DNA of 43,275 nt from Magnetococcales bacterium (GCA_015228935.1 JADGCO010000031.1:1-43275); one strand, 5' to 3'; shown: positions 16,031 through 26,225, counted from the stretch's first letter. Notes: generated by a model from the letters alone, not told the origin. Program-made: numbers and translations.

Positions 16031-16684
16031 GTGCGTGTTCCCGTAGCCAGGGAGGGTTGGCCCTTCATTATCGCCTTCACCGGGGTGGCACTCCTGGTCT
16101 CGTGGCTGTGCCCCAGTGTACTGGGAGACATCCCCCCCTGGATCCTGGCCTTTTGGTGCCTCTGGTTTTTCCGGGACCCGGACCGGCAGACGCCGGCAGA
16201 TGCCGGTCTGCTGATCGCGCCAGCCGATGGCCGGATCGTGGCCGTGGAAGAGATTCCCGCCGCCCCCCTCTCCGGGCAACCGGCCCGCAAGGTTTCCATT
16301 TTCATGAACGTTTTCAGCGTCCATGTCAACCGCATGCCCGCTGCCGGCGAGGTCCGGAAACAGGTCTATCATCCGGGACGTTTTTTCAACGCCGCCTTGG
16401 ACAAGGCATCGACGGAAAATGAACGCATGGAGCTGCTGCTCGCCACCGATGTCGGCCCGGTCGTCATGGTGCAGGTGGCCGGCCTCGTGGCCCGGCGAAT
16501 TGTCTGTCGGGCCGGCGAAGGAAGCCGATGGTCCCGTGGCGAACGCTTCGGTCTGATCCGCTTTGGTTCCCGGGTCGATCTCTATCTGCCACCGGCGGCG
16601 CAAGTCCCCCTGACCATCGGCGATCAAACCCGGGCCGGCGAAACCATCGTCGCCCGGCTGGAGCCTGCCCGTGCCCACGCCTGA
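16031..16684 (+). CDS. psd: Phosphatidylserine decarboxylase (short proenzyme type)
   Basis: A 217-residue proenzyme of the short Psd-B/archaetidylserine type that makes phosphatidylethanolamine. GTG 16031 is preferred because GGAGG lies five bases upstream and the protein then starts MRVPVAREGWPFI, as in relatives; ATG 16016 would add five residues but has no site. A membrane-associated N-terminus is followed by PADGRIVAVEE and VFSVHVNRMPAAGEV. The self-cleavage motif is FGS (Gly179-Ser180), where Ser becomes the pyruvoyl cofactor. It overlaps pssA, the preceding step of the pathway, by 14 bases. Confidence 0.93.
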   Translation: MRVPVAREGWPFIIAFTGVALLVSWLCPSVLGDIPPWILAFWCLWFFRDPDRQTPADAGLLIAPADGRIVAVEEIPAAPLSGQPARKVSIFMNVFSVHVNRMPAAGEVRKQVYHPGRFFNAALDKASTENERMELLLATDVGPVVMVQVAGLVARRIVCRAGEGSRWSRGERFGLIRFGSRVDLYLPPAAQVPLTIGDQTRAGETIVARLEPARAHA

Positions 16685-17477
16685 ACAACCCCGCCCCAAC
16701 AAACGGGTTTACATCCTGCCCAACCTCCTGACGACAGGAGGGTTGTTTTTCGGGTTCTACGCCATCATGGGTTCCCTGGATGGCAAGATCGAGCGCAGTG
16801 CCATCGCCATCCTGGTTGCCGGTATTTTCGATGCCCTGGATGGCCGGGTGGCCCGGGCCACCGGCGGTGTCTCCGCCTTTGGCAAGGAGTATGACAGCCT
16901 GGCCGATTTTCTCTCGTTCGGTATTGCGCCCGGCATCCTGGTCTACCAGTGGTCCCTGGCCCCTTTCAGCCGCCTTGGCATGGCCGGGGCCTTTTTGTTC
17001 ATGGTCTGCGGTGCCCTGCGCCTGGCCCGGTTCAATGTCCAACACTACGTGCAGGATGAACGGCTGTCGCGCCGATATTTTCAGGGCTTGCCGGTCCCGG
17101 CGGCGGCAGGCATCCTGGTGGCAACCATCCTGTTTTACCTGGATCTGGGTATCCAACCCTGGTCAGGCGGCACTGCCGAACGCACCCTGCTCCACTGGTG
17201 GCCGTTGATCACCACCTATTTTCTGGCCTTTCTCATGGTCAGCACGATCCGGTTCCGCAGCTTCAAGGATATTACCTGGCACCGGGAACGCCCCTTCTTT
17301 GCCCTGGTGGTCACGGTCCTGTTCATTGCCATCCTGACCATCGACATGCCCATCACCCTGTTTTTGGTGGGTCTCCTCTACCTTGTCTCGGCCTTCCAAA
17401 GCCATCGGGAATATCGCCAGTTGCTGGCCGAAGGCAAGGAAGTTCCTGGTGACGAAGTGAAGGATCTATCTATTTAG
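16671..17477 (+). CDS. pssA: CDP-diacylglycerol-serine O-phosphatidyltransferase
   Basis: A 268-residue integral membrane enzyme of the CDP-alcohol phosphatidyltransferase family that forms phosphatidylserine, the substrate of the neighbouring Psd. The signature DG-x2-AR-x8-G-x3-D-x3-D is complete: DGRVAR begins at residue 57 and YDSLAD closes it. About eight hydrophobic segments follow the usual pattern. GTG 16671 has GGAG seven bases upstream, inside psd, so translation is coupled. The stop TAG overlaps the first hairpin of the terminator-like element. Confidence 0.95.
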   Translation: MPTPEQPRPNKRVYILPNLLTTGGLFFGFYAIMGSLDGKIERSAIAILVAGIFDALDGRVARATGGVSAFGKEYDSLADFLSFGIAPGILVYQWSLAPFSRLGMAGAFLFMVCGALRLARFNVQHYVQDERLSRRYFQGLPVPAAAGILVATILFYLDLGIQPWSGGTAERTLLHWWPLITTYFLAFLMVSTIRFRSFKDITWHRERPFFALVVTVLFIAILTIDMPITLFLVGLLYLVSAFQSHREYRQLLAEGKEVPGDEVKDLSI

Positions 17478-17532
17478 GGCTTCGCCCCAGACCCCATTGG
17501 GGGATGAATCCCCCAAACCCCCTCTTTTTTTT
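17477..17532 (+). terminator. Intrinsic terminator / dispersed hairpin element after pssA
   Basis: GGGC-ttc-GCCC (17477-17487) overlaps the pssA stop. TTGGGGGAT (17497-17505) pairs with ATCCCCCAA (17508-17516), followed by eight Ts at 17525-17532. The sequence stays T-rich until 17567, so the whole spacer before leuA is low in complexity. The plan matches the element at 14660-14731. Confidence 0.7.
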
Positions 17533-17588
17533 CATTTTGTTTTTTTGTTTTTTTTGTTTTTTCATCTCACATCTTACGGAACAAGATC

Positions 17589-19127
17589 ATGACGCACGAA
17601 CAGATCATCATTTTCGACACCACCCTGCGGGATGGCGAACAATCCCCCGGAGCCTCCATGAATGTGGAGGAAAAAGTCCGCATCGCCCGCCAACTGGAAA
17701 AATTGCGGGTGGATGTGATCGAGGCCGGATTTCCCATCGCCTCGCAGGGTGATTTCGAGAGCGTGCAAGCCGTGGCCAAGGCCGTGCGGGAGTGCAGCGT
17801 GGCCGGCCTCTCCCGTGCCCGCCCGGAAGATATCGACCGGGCCTGGGAAAGCCTGCAAGGAGCCGCCAATCCGCGCATCCATACCTTCATCGCCACCAGC
17901 CCCATCCACATGCAGCACAAATTGCGCATGCAACCGGATGCCGTCGTGGAAGCAGCCATCGCCGCCGTGCGCCATGCCCGCAAATACACCTCCAACGTGG
18001 AGTGGTCGGCAGAAGACGCCGGACGGGCCGACATGGATTTTCTCTGCCGCATCGTGGAAGCCGTCATCGCCGCCGGAGCCACGACAGTCAATATTCCGGA
18101 TACCGTCGGCTATACCCTCCCCCATGAATTCGGTGCCCGCATCCATACCCTCATGGAGCGGGTTCCCAATATTCACAAGGCCGTCATTTCAGTCCACTGC
18201 CACAATGATCTGGGTCTGGCCGTGGCCAACTCCCTTGCGGCCATCCTCAATGGTGCCCGTCAGGTCGAATGCACCATCAACGGCTTGGGTGAACGGGCCG
18301 GTAATGCCGCACTCGAAGAAATCGTCATGTCCCTCCGGACCCGCCGCGATATCCTCCCCTTTGAGGTCGGTGTCGAAACCACGGAAATCATGCGTTCCTC
18401 GCGGCTGGTCTCAACCATCACCGGCTTCCCCGTGCAACCCAACAAAGCCATCGTCGGTGCCAACGCCTTTGCCCATGAATCCGGCATCCATCAGGATGGG
18501 GTCCTGAAAAACGCCTCCACCTACGAAATCATGACCCCCGCCTCCGTCGGACTCACAACCAACCAGTTGGTCCTCGGCAAACATTCCGGGCGTCATGCCT
18601 TCCGCGACAAATTGCGGGGTTTTGGCTATGACCTGACCGATGCCGAACTCGACCTGACCTTCCAGCGCTTCAAAAGTCTGGCGGATAAAAAACAGGATCT
18701 GTACGATGAAGACATCAAGGCACTCGTGGAAGACGAAGTGGTGCGGGTCTCCGACCATTTCCGTCTGATCCGACTGCATGTCACCTCCGGAACCCGCGAT
18801 ACGCCGGTCGCCGTCGTGGAACTGGAAATCGGCGGCGAAACGTGTCATGGTTCCAGTTGGGGCGATGGTTCGGTGGAGGCGGTTTTCAAGGCCGTGGGTC
18901 AAGCCGTTCCCATGGCCCGGTCCACAGTACTGTCCCTCTATCAGGTCCAGGCCGTGACCGGCGGCATGGACGCCCAGGCCGAAGTGACCGTGCGTCTGAC
19001 CCTCGATGATGCCCGCGTCAATGGCCAAGGCACCGATTATGATGTCATCATTGCCTCCGCCAAGGCCTACATCAATGCCCTGAACAAACTCGCCACCAAG
19101 CGCGGCGAAATTCGCCGGGGGGTTTGA
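17589..19127 (+). CDS. leuA: 2-Isopropylmalate synthase
   Basis: A 512-residue enzyme that joins acetyl-CoA and 2-oxoisovalerate, the first committed step to leucine. The TIM-barrel catalytic domain opens with [16 protein letters not shown] and carries the metal ligands in [13 protein letters not shown] (His203, His205). The C-terminal regulatory LeuA dimer domain (about 390-510), which binds leucine, is present, so feedback control is expected. This is the long bacterial type I form. It uses the oxoisovalerate made by the ilv genes upstream. The ribosome binding site is weak. Confidence 0.96.
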   Translation: MTHEQIIIFDTTLRDGEQSPGASMNVEEKVRIARQLEKLRVDVIEAGFPIASQGDFESVQAVAKAVRECSVAGLSRARPEDIDRAWESLQGAANPRIHTFIATSPIHMQHKLRMQPDAVVEAAIAAVRHARKYTSNVEWSAEDAGRADMDFLCRIVEAVIAAGATTVNIPDTVGYTLPHEFGARIHTLMERVPNIHKAVISVHCHNDLGLAVANSLAAILNGARQVECTINGLGERAGNAALEEIVMSLRTRRDILPFEVGVETTEIMRSSRLVSTITGFPVQPNKAIVGANAFAHESGIHQDGVLKNASTYEIMTPASVGLTTNQLVLGKHSGRHAFRDKLRGFGYDLTDAELDLTFQRFKSLADKKQDLYDEDIKALVEDEVVRVSDHFRLIRLHVTSGTRDTPVAVVELEIGGETCHGSSWGDGSVEAVFKAVGQAVPMARSTVLSLYQVQAVTGGMDAQAEVTVRLTLDDARVNGQGTDYDVIIASAKAYINALNKLATKRGEIRRGV

Positions 19128-19188
19128 ACTTGGCACAAAAATTGTTTGTCAGTGGAGCGAAGCAACCTTTTGACGGGAGGATGACTCC

Positions 19189-19653
19189 ATGACGATCCGC
19201 CGTGTGGACCACTCGGGCAAATCACTCGCCAATTCGAGTGTAAAAAAGCAATCCCGGACCAGTGAAGGAACGCCGGGGGAAAAATTTACCCGGGTGATGG
19301 ACGCTCTTGCCCCCATGGAAGGTCCACATGCCGTAACCGCTGCCGATGAGGTGCAAGCCAGTGACGGCGACGCCTCCTCACGCCAGCGCCGCCAACAGCT
19401 CCAACATACGGGAGAGCTGCTGGACTCGTTGCAGGACCTGGAAGAAAATCTCCAGAATGGCGACCCCCGCCCAGAGGAGAGTGAGGCAGAATTGGCCGAG
19501 CAGACCCGGCTGCGCCTCCGGGAAACCCGCGATCAGGCCCTCCAATCCCTGAACGACACCACCAACAAAGGTGCCGAACGTGATCTGCTGCATCGCACCG
19601 CCGTTCTGGCAACAGTAGAACTGGCAAAAACCGATCGGGGGGATTATAAATAA
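19189..19653 (+). CDS. FliX-like flagellar assembly regulator
   Basis: A 154-residue, very polar protein without membrane segments or signal peptide. ATG 19189 has GGGAGG about nine bases upstream. The first 70 residues are disordered. The second half, GELLDSLQDLEENLQNG then a helical stretch ending LHRTAVLATVELAK, fits the pattern of FliX, a class II flagellar assembly regulator known from alphaproteobacteria (LLD-x2-DL...R-x-AVELAK). No other flagellar gene lies in the window, so context gives no help. The assignment is tentative. Confidence 0.55.
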   Translation: MTIRRVDHSGKSLANSSVKKQSRTSEGTPGEKFTRVMDALAPMEGPHAVTAADEVQASDGDASSRQRRQQLQHTGELLDSLQDLEENLQNGDPRPEESEAELAEQTRLRLRETRDQALQSLNDTTNKGAERDLLHRTAVLATVELAKTDRGDYK

Positions 19654-19683
19654 TCCCGCCGACAATACTCTTTCCTCCCGCAG

Positions 19684-21531
19684 GTGAAGGGTGATCAGCC
19701 GACCCGGCTTGGGCCGGCAAGGATCCCGAATTCGAGTCCCTTGGAACATATAAGAAATTTTTCTATCATCGCCCATATCGACCATGGCAAAAGCACCCTG
19801 GCGGACCGTCTTCTCGAAGCCACAGGTGCGCTGACAAAGCGCGAAATGACCGAACAGGTCCTGGACAGCATGGACCTGGAGCGGGAACGGGGCATCACCA
19901 TCAAGGCCCATTATGTCCGGCTCAACTATCAGGCCAGTGATGGCGTGGACTATATCCTCAATCTGATCGATACCCCCGGGCATGTCGATTTTACCTATGA
20001 GGTCTCCCGCTCCCTGGCTGCCTGTGAAGGTGCCCTGCTCGTCGTGGATGCCGCCCAGGGGGTCGAAGCCCAAACCCTCGCCAATGTCTACCTGGCCCTG
20101 GATCATGACCTGGAAATCATCCCGATCCTGAACAAGATCGACCTCCCCTCAGCCAATGCGGAACAGGTGCGCAAACAAATCGAGGAGATGGTCGGCCTGG
20201 ATGCCAGTGAAGCAATCCCGACCTCCGCCAAAACCGGTGCCGGCATCCATGAAATCCTTGAAGCCATCGTCCAAAAAATTCCCCCACCCCGTGGCGACCG
20301 GCAAGGCATCCTGAAGGCCCTCATCATCGACTCCTGGTATGACAATTATCTGGGCGTGGTGTGTCTGGTCCGGGTCATGGATGGAACACTGACAGTCGGC
20401 CAGAAGATTCGCCTGATGAGCAACGGGCGCGAAGTCCAGGTGGATCGTCTCACCCTGGCCATGCCCGCCATGACCGACTGCCAGGCTTTGGGAGCCGGTG
20501 AAGTGGGATGCGTCATGGCGAGCATCAAGGTGGTGGCCGATGCCAAAGTCGGCGATACGATCACCGATGCCCGCCGTCCCGCCACAACCCGCCTGGAGGG
20601 TTTCAAGGAAGTCAAACCCATGGTCTTTGCCGGACTCTACCCGGTGGATTCCGGCGACTATGAAAATCTCAAAGGTGCCCTGGACAAGCTCTCCCTGAAC
20701 GACTCCGCCTTCGACTACGAACCCGAAACCTCCCCTGCCCTGGGATTTGGCTATCGGTGCGGATTTCTGGGCATGTTGCACATGGAGATTGTCCAGGAAC
20801 GCCTGGATCGCGAGTTCAATCTCGATCTGGTCACCACGGCCCCCACCGTGGTCTATAAAATTCTCATGACCGACGGCACCCTGCGCGAAATTCATAACCC
20901 TTCCGATCTCCCCCCGACGGTCAGGATTCGCGAAATTCAGGAACCGTATATCCATGCCTCCATCATGGCACCGGCAGAATACATGGGCGGCATCATGAAA
21001 CTGTGCAACGAACGCCGGGGAACCCAAAAAAATCTGACCTACGCCACGGAAACCCGTGCCCTGCTCGAATACGATCTGCCCTTGAACGAAGTCGTTCTCG
21101 ACTTTTTCGACCGGTTGAAATCCATTTCACGCGGTTATGCCTCCCTGGACTATGAAGTGCGTGAATTCCGTCCGGCGGATCTGGTCAAACTCGACATTTT
21201 GATCAACGGCGAACCCGTGGATGCCTTGTCGATCATCGTCCATCGTGCCAACAGTTTTCATCGGGGCCGCGAGCTGGCCAAACGGATGAAGGATGTCATC
21301 CATCGGCAAATGTTCGAGGTCTCTGTCCAGGCCGCCATCGGTGCCAAAATCATTGCGCGGGAGACCGTCAAGGCCCTGCGCAAAAATGTCACCGCCAAAT
21401 GTTACGGCGGCGACATCACCCGCAAACGCAAACTCCTGGAAAGACAAAAAGCCGGCAAAAAACGCATGAAACAAATCGGCAAAGTGGAAATTCCCCAGGA
21501 GGCATTCCTGGCCGTGTTGCAGGTGGAGTGA
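19684..21531 (+). CDS. lepA: Elongation factor 4 (LepA), ribosomal back-translocase GTPase
   Basis: A translation GTPase that acts on stalled or misassembled ribosomes. Conserved sequence begins at [20 protein letters not shown], so the true start is uncertain: GTG 19684 (615 residues) adds about 18 unconserved residues, while TTG 19741 gives the usual short leader; neither has a clear binding site. G1 [10 protein letters not shown]3 DTPGH and G4 NKID are present, followed by domain 2, the EF-G-like domains III and V, and the LepA-specific C-terminal domain ending [18 protein letters not shown]. It sits directly upstream of lepB, the classical lepAB order. Confidence 0.96.
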   Translation: MKGDQPTRLGPARIPNSSPLEHIRNFSIIAHIDHGKSTLADRLLEATGALTKREMTEQVLDSMDLERERGITIKAHYVRLNYQASDGVDYILNLIDTPGHVDFTYEVSRSLAACEGALLVVDAAQGVEAQTLANVYLALDHDLEIIPILNKIDLPSANAEQVRKQIEEMVGLDASEAIPTSAKTGAGIHEILEAIVQKIPPPRGDRQGILKALIIDSWYDNYLGVVCLVRVMDGTLTVGQKIRLMSNGREVQVDRLTLAMPAMTDCQALGAGEVGCVMASIKVVADAKVGDTITDARRPATTRLEGFKEVKPMVFAGLYPVDSGDYENLKGALDKLSLNDSAFDYEPETSPALGFGYRCGFLGMLHMEIVQERLDREFNLDLVTTAPTVVYKILMTDGTLREIHNPSDLPPTVRIREIQEPYIHASIMAPAEYMGGIMKLCNERRGTQKNLTYATETRALLEYDLPLNEVVLDFFDRLKSISRGYASLDYEVREFRPADLVKLDILINGEPVDALSIIVHRANSFHRGRELAKRMKDVIHRQMFEVSVQAAIGAKIIARETVKALRKNVTAKCYGGDITRKRKLLERQKAGKKRMKQIGKVEIPQEAFLAVLQVE

Positions 21532-21619
21532 GTCAGGCGCGATAATTGCTATCTCCCCCACACAGGTGGCCTTTCAGGCGAACCGCCGGACAACTCATCA
21601 TGGATCGGGCAGGGATGGA

Positions 21620-22489
21620 ATGAACAGCAAGGGAATTACCAAACGGCATCTTCAGCATGGCATCGCCTTCCTCCTGGCGGGCGTTTTCATGTTTGGCAGC
21701 TACATGGTCATCGGCATCGATTCCCTTGAAGATCGTATGGGACCAGGTCCGGTGGCCGGTCTGGCCATGGTGGCCTTTGGTATCTTCCTGCTCATTCCCG
21801 GTCAACGGCTCCTGGATCAACCCTCCTGGTTTCGTGAATACTACGATGCCATTGTCCTGGCCGTCGGCATTGCCCTTTTCGTGCGGACGTTCATCATCGA
21901 ACCGTTCAAGATTCCTTCCGGTTCCATGATCCCCACCCTGCTGGTTGGCGATTATCTCTTTGTCAACAAGCTCTCCTATGGACATCGCGTCCCGTTTACC
22001 AAAGAGCGGGTCTTGTTTGGCAAGGGTCCGCAACGCGGCGACATTGCCGTCTTCGAATATCCCCGGGAACCCAGCAAGGATTATATCAAACGCATCATCG
22101 GACTGCCGGGCGACCGGATCGTTTACGACCATAAACGACTCTACGTCAACGGCAAGCCCGTCCCCTACGACACTGTCGGACCCTACAGCTATCAAAACGA
22201 GCGCAGTTACGAAATCGACGCCGAACGCCGCATGGAAAAGTTGAAAAATCCTGCGTACAGCGTGCTGGTGCAGGCGCAGATGGATTTTATCGACAAGCGC
22301 ACGGATGAGGTTGTCCCGGCTGGTCACTATTTTGTCATGGGCGACAATCGCGACAACAGCAACGACTCACGCATCTGGGGTTTTGTGCCCAGTTATCGTC
22401 TGGTGGGCAAGGCGGTGGCACTCTTCTGGTCCTGGGATGCTCATGCGTCATCCCCACGCTGGAAACGGGTGGCCAGTGCCGTGGAGTGA
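21620..22489 (+). CDS. lepB: Signal peptidase I
   Basis: A 289-residue inner-membrane protease that removes signal peptides from exported proteins. ATG 21620 is preferred to GTG 21566, whose extra 18 residues look unrelated. Three hydrophobic segments lie near the N-terminus. The catalytic Ser102 is in IPSGSM and the general base Lys157 in YIKRIIGLPGD. The third motif (GHYFVMGDNRDNSNDSRIWG) and the last (VGKAVALFWSWD) are also present. The long insert between the second and third motifs is normal for proteobacteria. It follows lepA and abuts rnc, as in many genomes. Confidence 0.95.
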   Translation: MNSKGITKRHLQHGIAFLLAGVFMFGSYMVIGIDSLEDRMGPGPVAGLAMVAFGIFLLIPGQRLLDQPSWFREYYDAIVLAVGIALFVRTFIIEPFKIPSGSMIPTLLVGDYLFVNKLSYGHRVPFTKERVLFGKGPQRGDIAVFEYPREPSKDYIKRIIGLPGDRIVYDHKRLYVNGKPVPYDTVGPYSYQNERSYEIDAERRMEKLKNPAYSVLVQAQMDFIDKRTDEVVPAGHYFVMGDNRDNSNDSRIWGFVPSYRLVGKAVALFWSWDAHASSPRWKRVASAVE

Positions 22490-22493
22490 ACCC

Positions 22494-23219
22494 TTGCACC
22501 TCGACACCCTGCAAAACAACATCGGCTACCATTTCCAGAACCAGGAACTTTTGCAGCAGGCTTTGCGCCATCGATCCAGCCCCCCACCCCTGCCTCGGGA
22601 AGGGGATGCTGCGTCAGCCGTCGGTGCCCAATGGCACAACGAACGGCTCGAATTTCTGGGCGATGCGGTCCTGAACCTGCTTGTTTCGGATCTGCTTTTT
22701 ACCCGGTTTCCCCATCTCGCCGAAGGGGCGCTCTCGCGCTGGCGTTCCACGCTTGTCAATATCGATTCCTTGAGTGATCTGGCGCGTCTGATCGACCTGG
22801 GCAGTTGCCTGCAAATGGGCCACGGCGAAGCCTTGAGTGGTGGACGCCAAAAAAATTCCATCCTCGGCGACGCCATGGAGGCCTTGCTGGGGGCCATTTA
22901 TCTCGATGGGGGTCATGGTGCCGTCCAGCAGGTGGTCAGGCAGATGTTTGCCGGTGCCGTGGCCGCCATTCAGCCCGAACAACCCGGCAAGGATTTCAAA
23001 TCCCTCCTGCAAGAAAAATTGCAAAGTCTGGGACGCCCCCTCCCCCTCTACCGGGTGGTCCAAGCGGAAGGTGCCCCCCATCAGCGCATTTTCACCGTTG
23101 AATGTGTAGCCGAAGGGTTGCCCACCGGTCGCGGCCAGGGCCAGACCAAACGCACCGCCGAACGCGAAGCCGCCCGCATGCTGCTTGATCTTTGGGAACC
23201 GGAATTTTTGAATGTATGA
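22494..23219 (+). CDS. rnc: Ribonuclease III
   Basis: A 241-residue double-strand-specific endoribonuclease that processes rRNA and some mRNAs. TTG 22494 has GGAG seven bases upstream, four bases after the lepB stop; GTG 22476 is possible but would overlap lepB. The catalytic signature NERLEFLGDAVLNL (about residues 49-62) and the second acidic motif GDAMEALLGAIYLD are intact. A double-stranded RNA-binding domain occupies about 165-235. A Pro-rich insert (SSPPPLPREGD) near residue 25-35 is longer than usual. The end of the gene borders an abruptly A+T-rich region. Confidence 0.94.
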   Translation: MHLDTLQNNIGYHFQNQELLQQALRHRSSPPPLPREGDAASAVGAQWHNERLEFLGDAVLNLLVSDLLFTRFPHLAEGALSRWRSTLVNIDSLSDLARLIDLGSCLQMGHGEALSGGRQKNSILGDAMEALLGAIYLDGGHGAVQQVVRQMFAGAVAAIQPEQPGKDFKSLLQEKLQSLGRPLPLYRVVQAEGAPHQRIFTVECVAEGLPTGRGQGQTKRTAEREAARMLLDLWEPEFLNV

Positions 23220-23246
23220 TATTCATATAGCCACTTTCAAGACTTT

Positions 23247-24170
23247 TTATCTTTTTTTCCACCAAGGCTTGTCATCTTTTTTATCGTGCTTGCTGACAAG
23301 ATATAAATTGGTATCACCGTATAATTTTAATGGGATCAATTTTGAATCCGAACTTAATCTGGTGGCAAAACCTATAAATATATACAATATCTCCCTTTCA
23401 TTAACAAGTATACTACGATGGTAAATGTGGTTCCCCAGCAACAACGGCGTTTTATTGAATTCCATAATAAAAGCAACATCTTCAATACCATCTCCATTAA
23501 AATCTGAACGAAGTAAATCCGTAATGATTGCTACATGATGAAATACTGATTTTATATATGTTATATACTCGTATATCAAATAATTTCCCTTGATGCTGCT
23601 TTTTATACTGACATTTGTTAAAAATCTATTTTTAACAAGAGCATCCCAAATTTTTGCTGGGGGAGTAAAATTATATAATATTTCGTCCTTATATTGAGGA
23701 AATATTAACTTATCAGAAAATAAATCAGGAGTTATATGAATAGGTTGGTCTGGGAGAAATGATTTTTCTGGTTTTTTACCTTTTGCAGATCCTAATACCA
23801 GCAAACATCTTGCTAATTTAGAACATGGAGATATTCCTGTCCGTGTATTCTTCGTTATTAATCTATAATTTTCGGAAGAAATACTATTATTTACATATTC
23901 TTCCGTTAATATTTTCCCGTCTACTCCCCATAAATCGCTACATTTTATTATTTTCTCTTTTCCTTGACTATAATTAATTTCTGATAGAGAGCTAATCATA
24001 TCTATAATCTGCAATCTACTTAGATTTTTATCAAATTTTTTTCCATCTACAGTGAGTTTTTCTGAAACTAATGTATCATATAGAATAAACTCTTTAATAT
24101 TCTCGCTATAGATAGGCTTAACTAGAATAACACATATAAGAAATAGGAGCATGATCTGAAAAATATTCAT
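23247..24170 (-). CDS. Secreted protein with FG-GAP-like DxNGDG motif, unknown function
   Basis: A 307-residue protein of unknown family in strongly A+T-rich DNA that contrasts with the rnc gene next to it. ATG 24170 has AGGGGA about seven bases upstream. A signal peptide is clear (IFQIMLLFLICVILVKPIYS). Near residue 220-230, DFNGDGIEDVAFIMEF matches the calcium-binding DxNxDG loop of FG-GAP/VCBS-type repeats; only one copy is seen. Base composition suggests recent acquisition. It is downstream of the muramidase gene on the same strand, 62 bases away, so the two may be cotranscribed. Confidence 0.65.
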   Translation of the reverse strand: MNIFQIMLLFLICVILVKPIYSENIKEFILYDTLVSEKLTVDGKKFDKNLSRLQIIDMISSLSEINYSQGKEKIIKCSDLWGVDGKILTEEYVNNSISSENYRLITKNTRTGISPCSKLARCLLVLGSAKGKKPEKSFLPDQPIHITPDLFSDKLIFPQYKDEILYNFTPPAKIWDALVKNRFLTNVSIKSSIKGNYLIYEYITYIKSVFHHVAIITDLLRSDFNGDGIEDVAFIMEFNKTPLLLGNHIYHRSILVNEREILYIFIGFATRLSSDSKLIPLKLYGDTNLYLVSKHDKKDDKPWWKKR

Positions 24171-24232
24171 TGTTGTCCCCTTTATGAAATAGGCACCCTC
24201 TTGCATTACAGCAAAAGGGTGCCATGCTTGAT

Positions 24233-25846
24233 TTATTGATCATTAATCCTACGTCGCATCTTATCGAATCGATTTTTCCATCCTTGCCAGTTACCCTCCT
24301 GATTTCTACCAAAAGTCGCTAACTGAGTACCAATATAAAACCTTTCATCATAGAGACATTTCATCACATTTTCTGAATCTCTATTTTCCTCAGCTTTTTT
24401 GATCGCATGAAGAGTTTCATCGCTCATTCTACCATTTACAGGCACTCTGTATCCCTGAGAATTAAGCGCTTCTTGCAAGGCTTTCATGCCACCTGAATTG
24501 CCATGATGAGTTGCAGCATCGAAGATTTGCTCTCTCATTTTATGATTCTCTACTTGTTCAAGTTTCAACCCTTCCCAGATATGCTTGCGATAAAAAACCT
24601 TCGCTTTCTCTTCGTCGATGTTGCCCACATCATTCAGCGTGACTTCTCTGTCACCTCTCAGCCCCAACTCATTCAAACCTTCTCTATCATTATTCATGAC
24701 CAGCCTTTTTCTCAGGTCTTCCAGAGTACCCTTGGTTACACCATAGTTCGTGCCATCTCCTCGATCATTTGCACGATTGGTATAACCATCCCCACCCTCA
24801 TTTTCAATGACAGTCAACTGGAAGCAGGAATCGAAACTTGCGCGATTTCTCTGTTCCCTCAGCTCCCGCTCATTTGCAGCATTACCCCCCTCGGAAGCAG
24901 CACGTTGACCTGAAGCTGATGGACTCTCTATCGTTCTTTCTCGAACGACAGGTGACGGCGTTGGGACTGATGGCCAATCCTCAGGAACGGGTGTTGGTTC
25001 TGGTGTCGGTTCTGGTGTTGGTTCTGGTGTCGGCGACGGTGTTTCATGATTCCAGGCTTCATCCCAGGGAGATTCATCTGTTGTTGGCCAGGATACAGCC
25101 TCTGCTTCACCACCGGAGTCGTCCTGGATCATATCATTTTGACTGCGCATCTGCAATGAATCTCGATGCCTGGAGGGGGGCATAAAACGAGATGCGTAAA
25201 GACCGTTGGGAAAAACAAACGGAACTCTGGTATTTTCATCAGGCCACTGCTGGGAAGTCATGACCGGCGAAAACATATTTTCCGAGAGCGTTTGCACAGG
25301 ATTGATTTTTTTCATCTGGAGACCTGCTGAACTCTCTTCTGTTCTCTTGCGGGCAGGGGTCGGGTTCAGGCCTGATTGTACAAATGGTCGTGGTTGTGCC
25401 CATGATGAATCCTCATGCCGTGACTGAGTCAAATCAGCACCGGCATGCAGCGGTGGCACGGTTGTGGCATTGGGCAGTGCAGGTTGCTGATACAGTTTTT
25501 TGAACTCGTTGATCATTTTGCCATATTTTTGGTTGAAAGGGCCAATATTGGCAAATTCCTGATCGATTTGTGCAACCTGATCCCAGTTTTTCATCTGCCG
25601 GGCATTTTCCTGGTCTCGCCGCCTGGCACCCAGTTGTCCAGGATTGTTCGTGAGTTGGGATGGCACATAGTCTGGGGGCGGCAATTGGTCCTTGCCAAGA
25701 ATATTTCCCAGTCCCATGTGCAGTCGCCATGAGGCCACGTTTTGGCCAAAATCATCTTTTTGTTTTTGAATCTGCTGCATTCCTTGCCAGAGTTTGGTGG
25801 CAGCCCAGGGATTCATGGCATGGTCATCATCATCGCGAAAGCTCAT
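24233..25846 (-). CDS. GH108-like muramidase with proline-rich linker
   Basis: A 537-residue protein started at ATG 25846, which has GGAG six bases upstream. The first 270 residues are polar and Gln-rich with no known domain. A linker of PTPE repeats follows (about residues 273-288). The C-terminal 165 residues resemble glycoside hydrolase family 108 (N-acetylmuramidase/secretion activator): VIENEGGDGYTNRANDRGD then TNYGVTKGTL, with the Glu of ENEGG in the catalytic position, and a closing segment like the associated peptidoglycan-binding region (MKALQEALNSQGYRVPVNGRMSDETL). No signal peptide is seen. It could be phage-derived or a cargo of a specialised export system. Confidence 0.7.
   Translation of the reverse strand: MSFRDDDDHAMNPWAATKLWQGMQQIQKQKDDFGQNVASWRLHMGLGNILGKDQLPPPDYVPSQLTNNPGQLGARRRDQENARQMKNWDQVAQIDQEFANIGPFNQKYGKMINEFKKLYQQPALPNATTVPPLHAGADLTQSRHEDSSWAQPRPFVQSGLNPTPARKRTEESSAGLQMKKINPVQTLSENMFSPVMTSQQWPDENTRVPFVFPNGLYASRFMPPSRHRDSLQMRSQNDMIQDDSGGEAEAVSWPTTDESPWDEAWNHETPSPTPEPTPEPTPEPTPVPEDWPSVPTPSPVVRERTIESPSASGQRAASEGGNAANERELREQRNRASFDSCFQLTVIENEGGDGYTNRANDRGDGTNYGVTKGTLEDLRKRLVMNNDREGLNELGLRGDREVTLNDVGNIDEEKAKVFYRKHIWEGLKLEQVENHKMREQIFDAATHHGNSGGMKALQEALNSQGYRVPVNGRMSDETLHAIKKAEENRDSENVMKCLYDERFYIGTQLATFGRNQEGNWQGWKNRFDKMRRRINDQ
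24984..25031. repeat. Four 12-bp tandem units encoding the Pro-rich linker
   Basis: Units of GGTTCTGGTGTC/T in tandem (first unit imperfect), read on the minus strand as PTPE repeats. Such in-frame repeats can change in number by slippage and so vary linker length. Confidence 0.8.
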
Positions 25847-26225
25847 TTTTCTCTCCAATTGCATGGATGGTTGGTCATCAAACACAATAAAAATCTGCCA
25901 GACACTGCGGAAATTTTCCGTAGCGAACTCCTCGAACAATATAATCCTTCAATAATCTTCGAAGGATCTAAACAAAAAACCCTCCGGGAAATCCCGGAGG
26001 GTTTATGAGCCAGCACGGATCTGATTTACATCTGGATTCCACGATCAAGGCATGTGAACCCAGGGAACGGGGCGGAGCGTTACCAGATCGCTGGCAACAC
26101 AAGGCCCATTCTGGTGTCAAACTAACCCGATTTTGCGCCCCCCATCAAGGGGGAAAATAATCTTACGAAGATTTTTTTGAAGGCATGATCCGCCTTTGGG
26201 TTCAAGAATCGCATGGATAACTCAC
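25847..26225. other. Intergenic region upstream of the muramidase gene
   Basis: About 380 bases without a supported gene. It holds an inverted repeat ATCCTTC/GAAGGAT (25944-25950 and 25961-25967), a strong terminator (25974-26004), a CCCCC/GGGGG hairpin near 26139-26153, and a short AATCTT-acg-AAGATT stem with seven Ts (26159-26178). The remainder shows no recognisable RNA or coding signal. Confidence 0.5.
25974..26004 (-). terminator. Intrinsic terminator on the minus strand
   Basis: AAACCCTCCGGG (25977-25988) pairs with CCCGGAGGGTTT (25993-26004) over 12 bp around an AAAT loop. Reading the minus strand, the stem is followed by six Ts (complement of 25974-25979). It would end transcription of the DUF2283/DUF4258 pair before the muramidase gene. 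Confidence 0.75.

Noticed and set aside
24984-25031. A CRISPR-like or regulatory repeat array
   Set aside because: The 12-bp units are contiguous, have no spacers and encode an in-frame Pro-rich linker.
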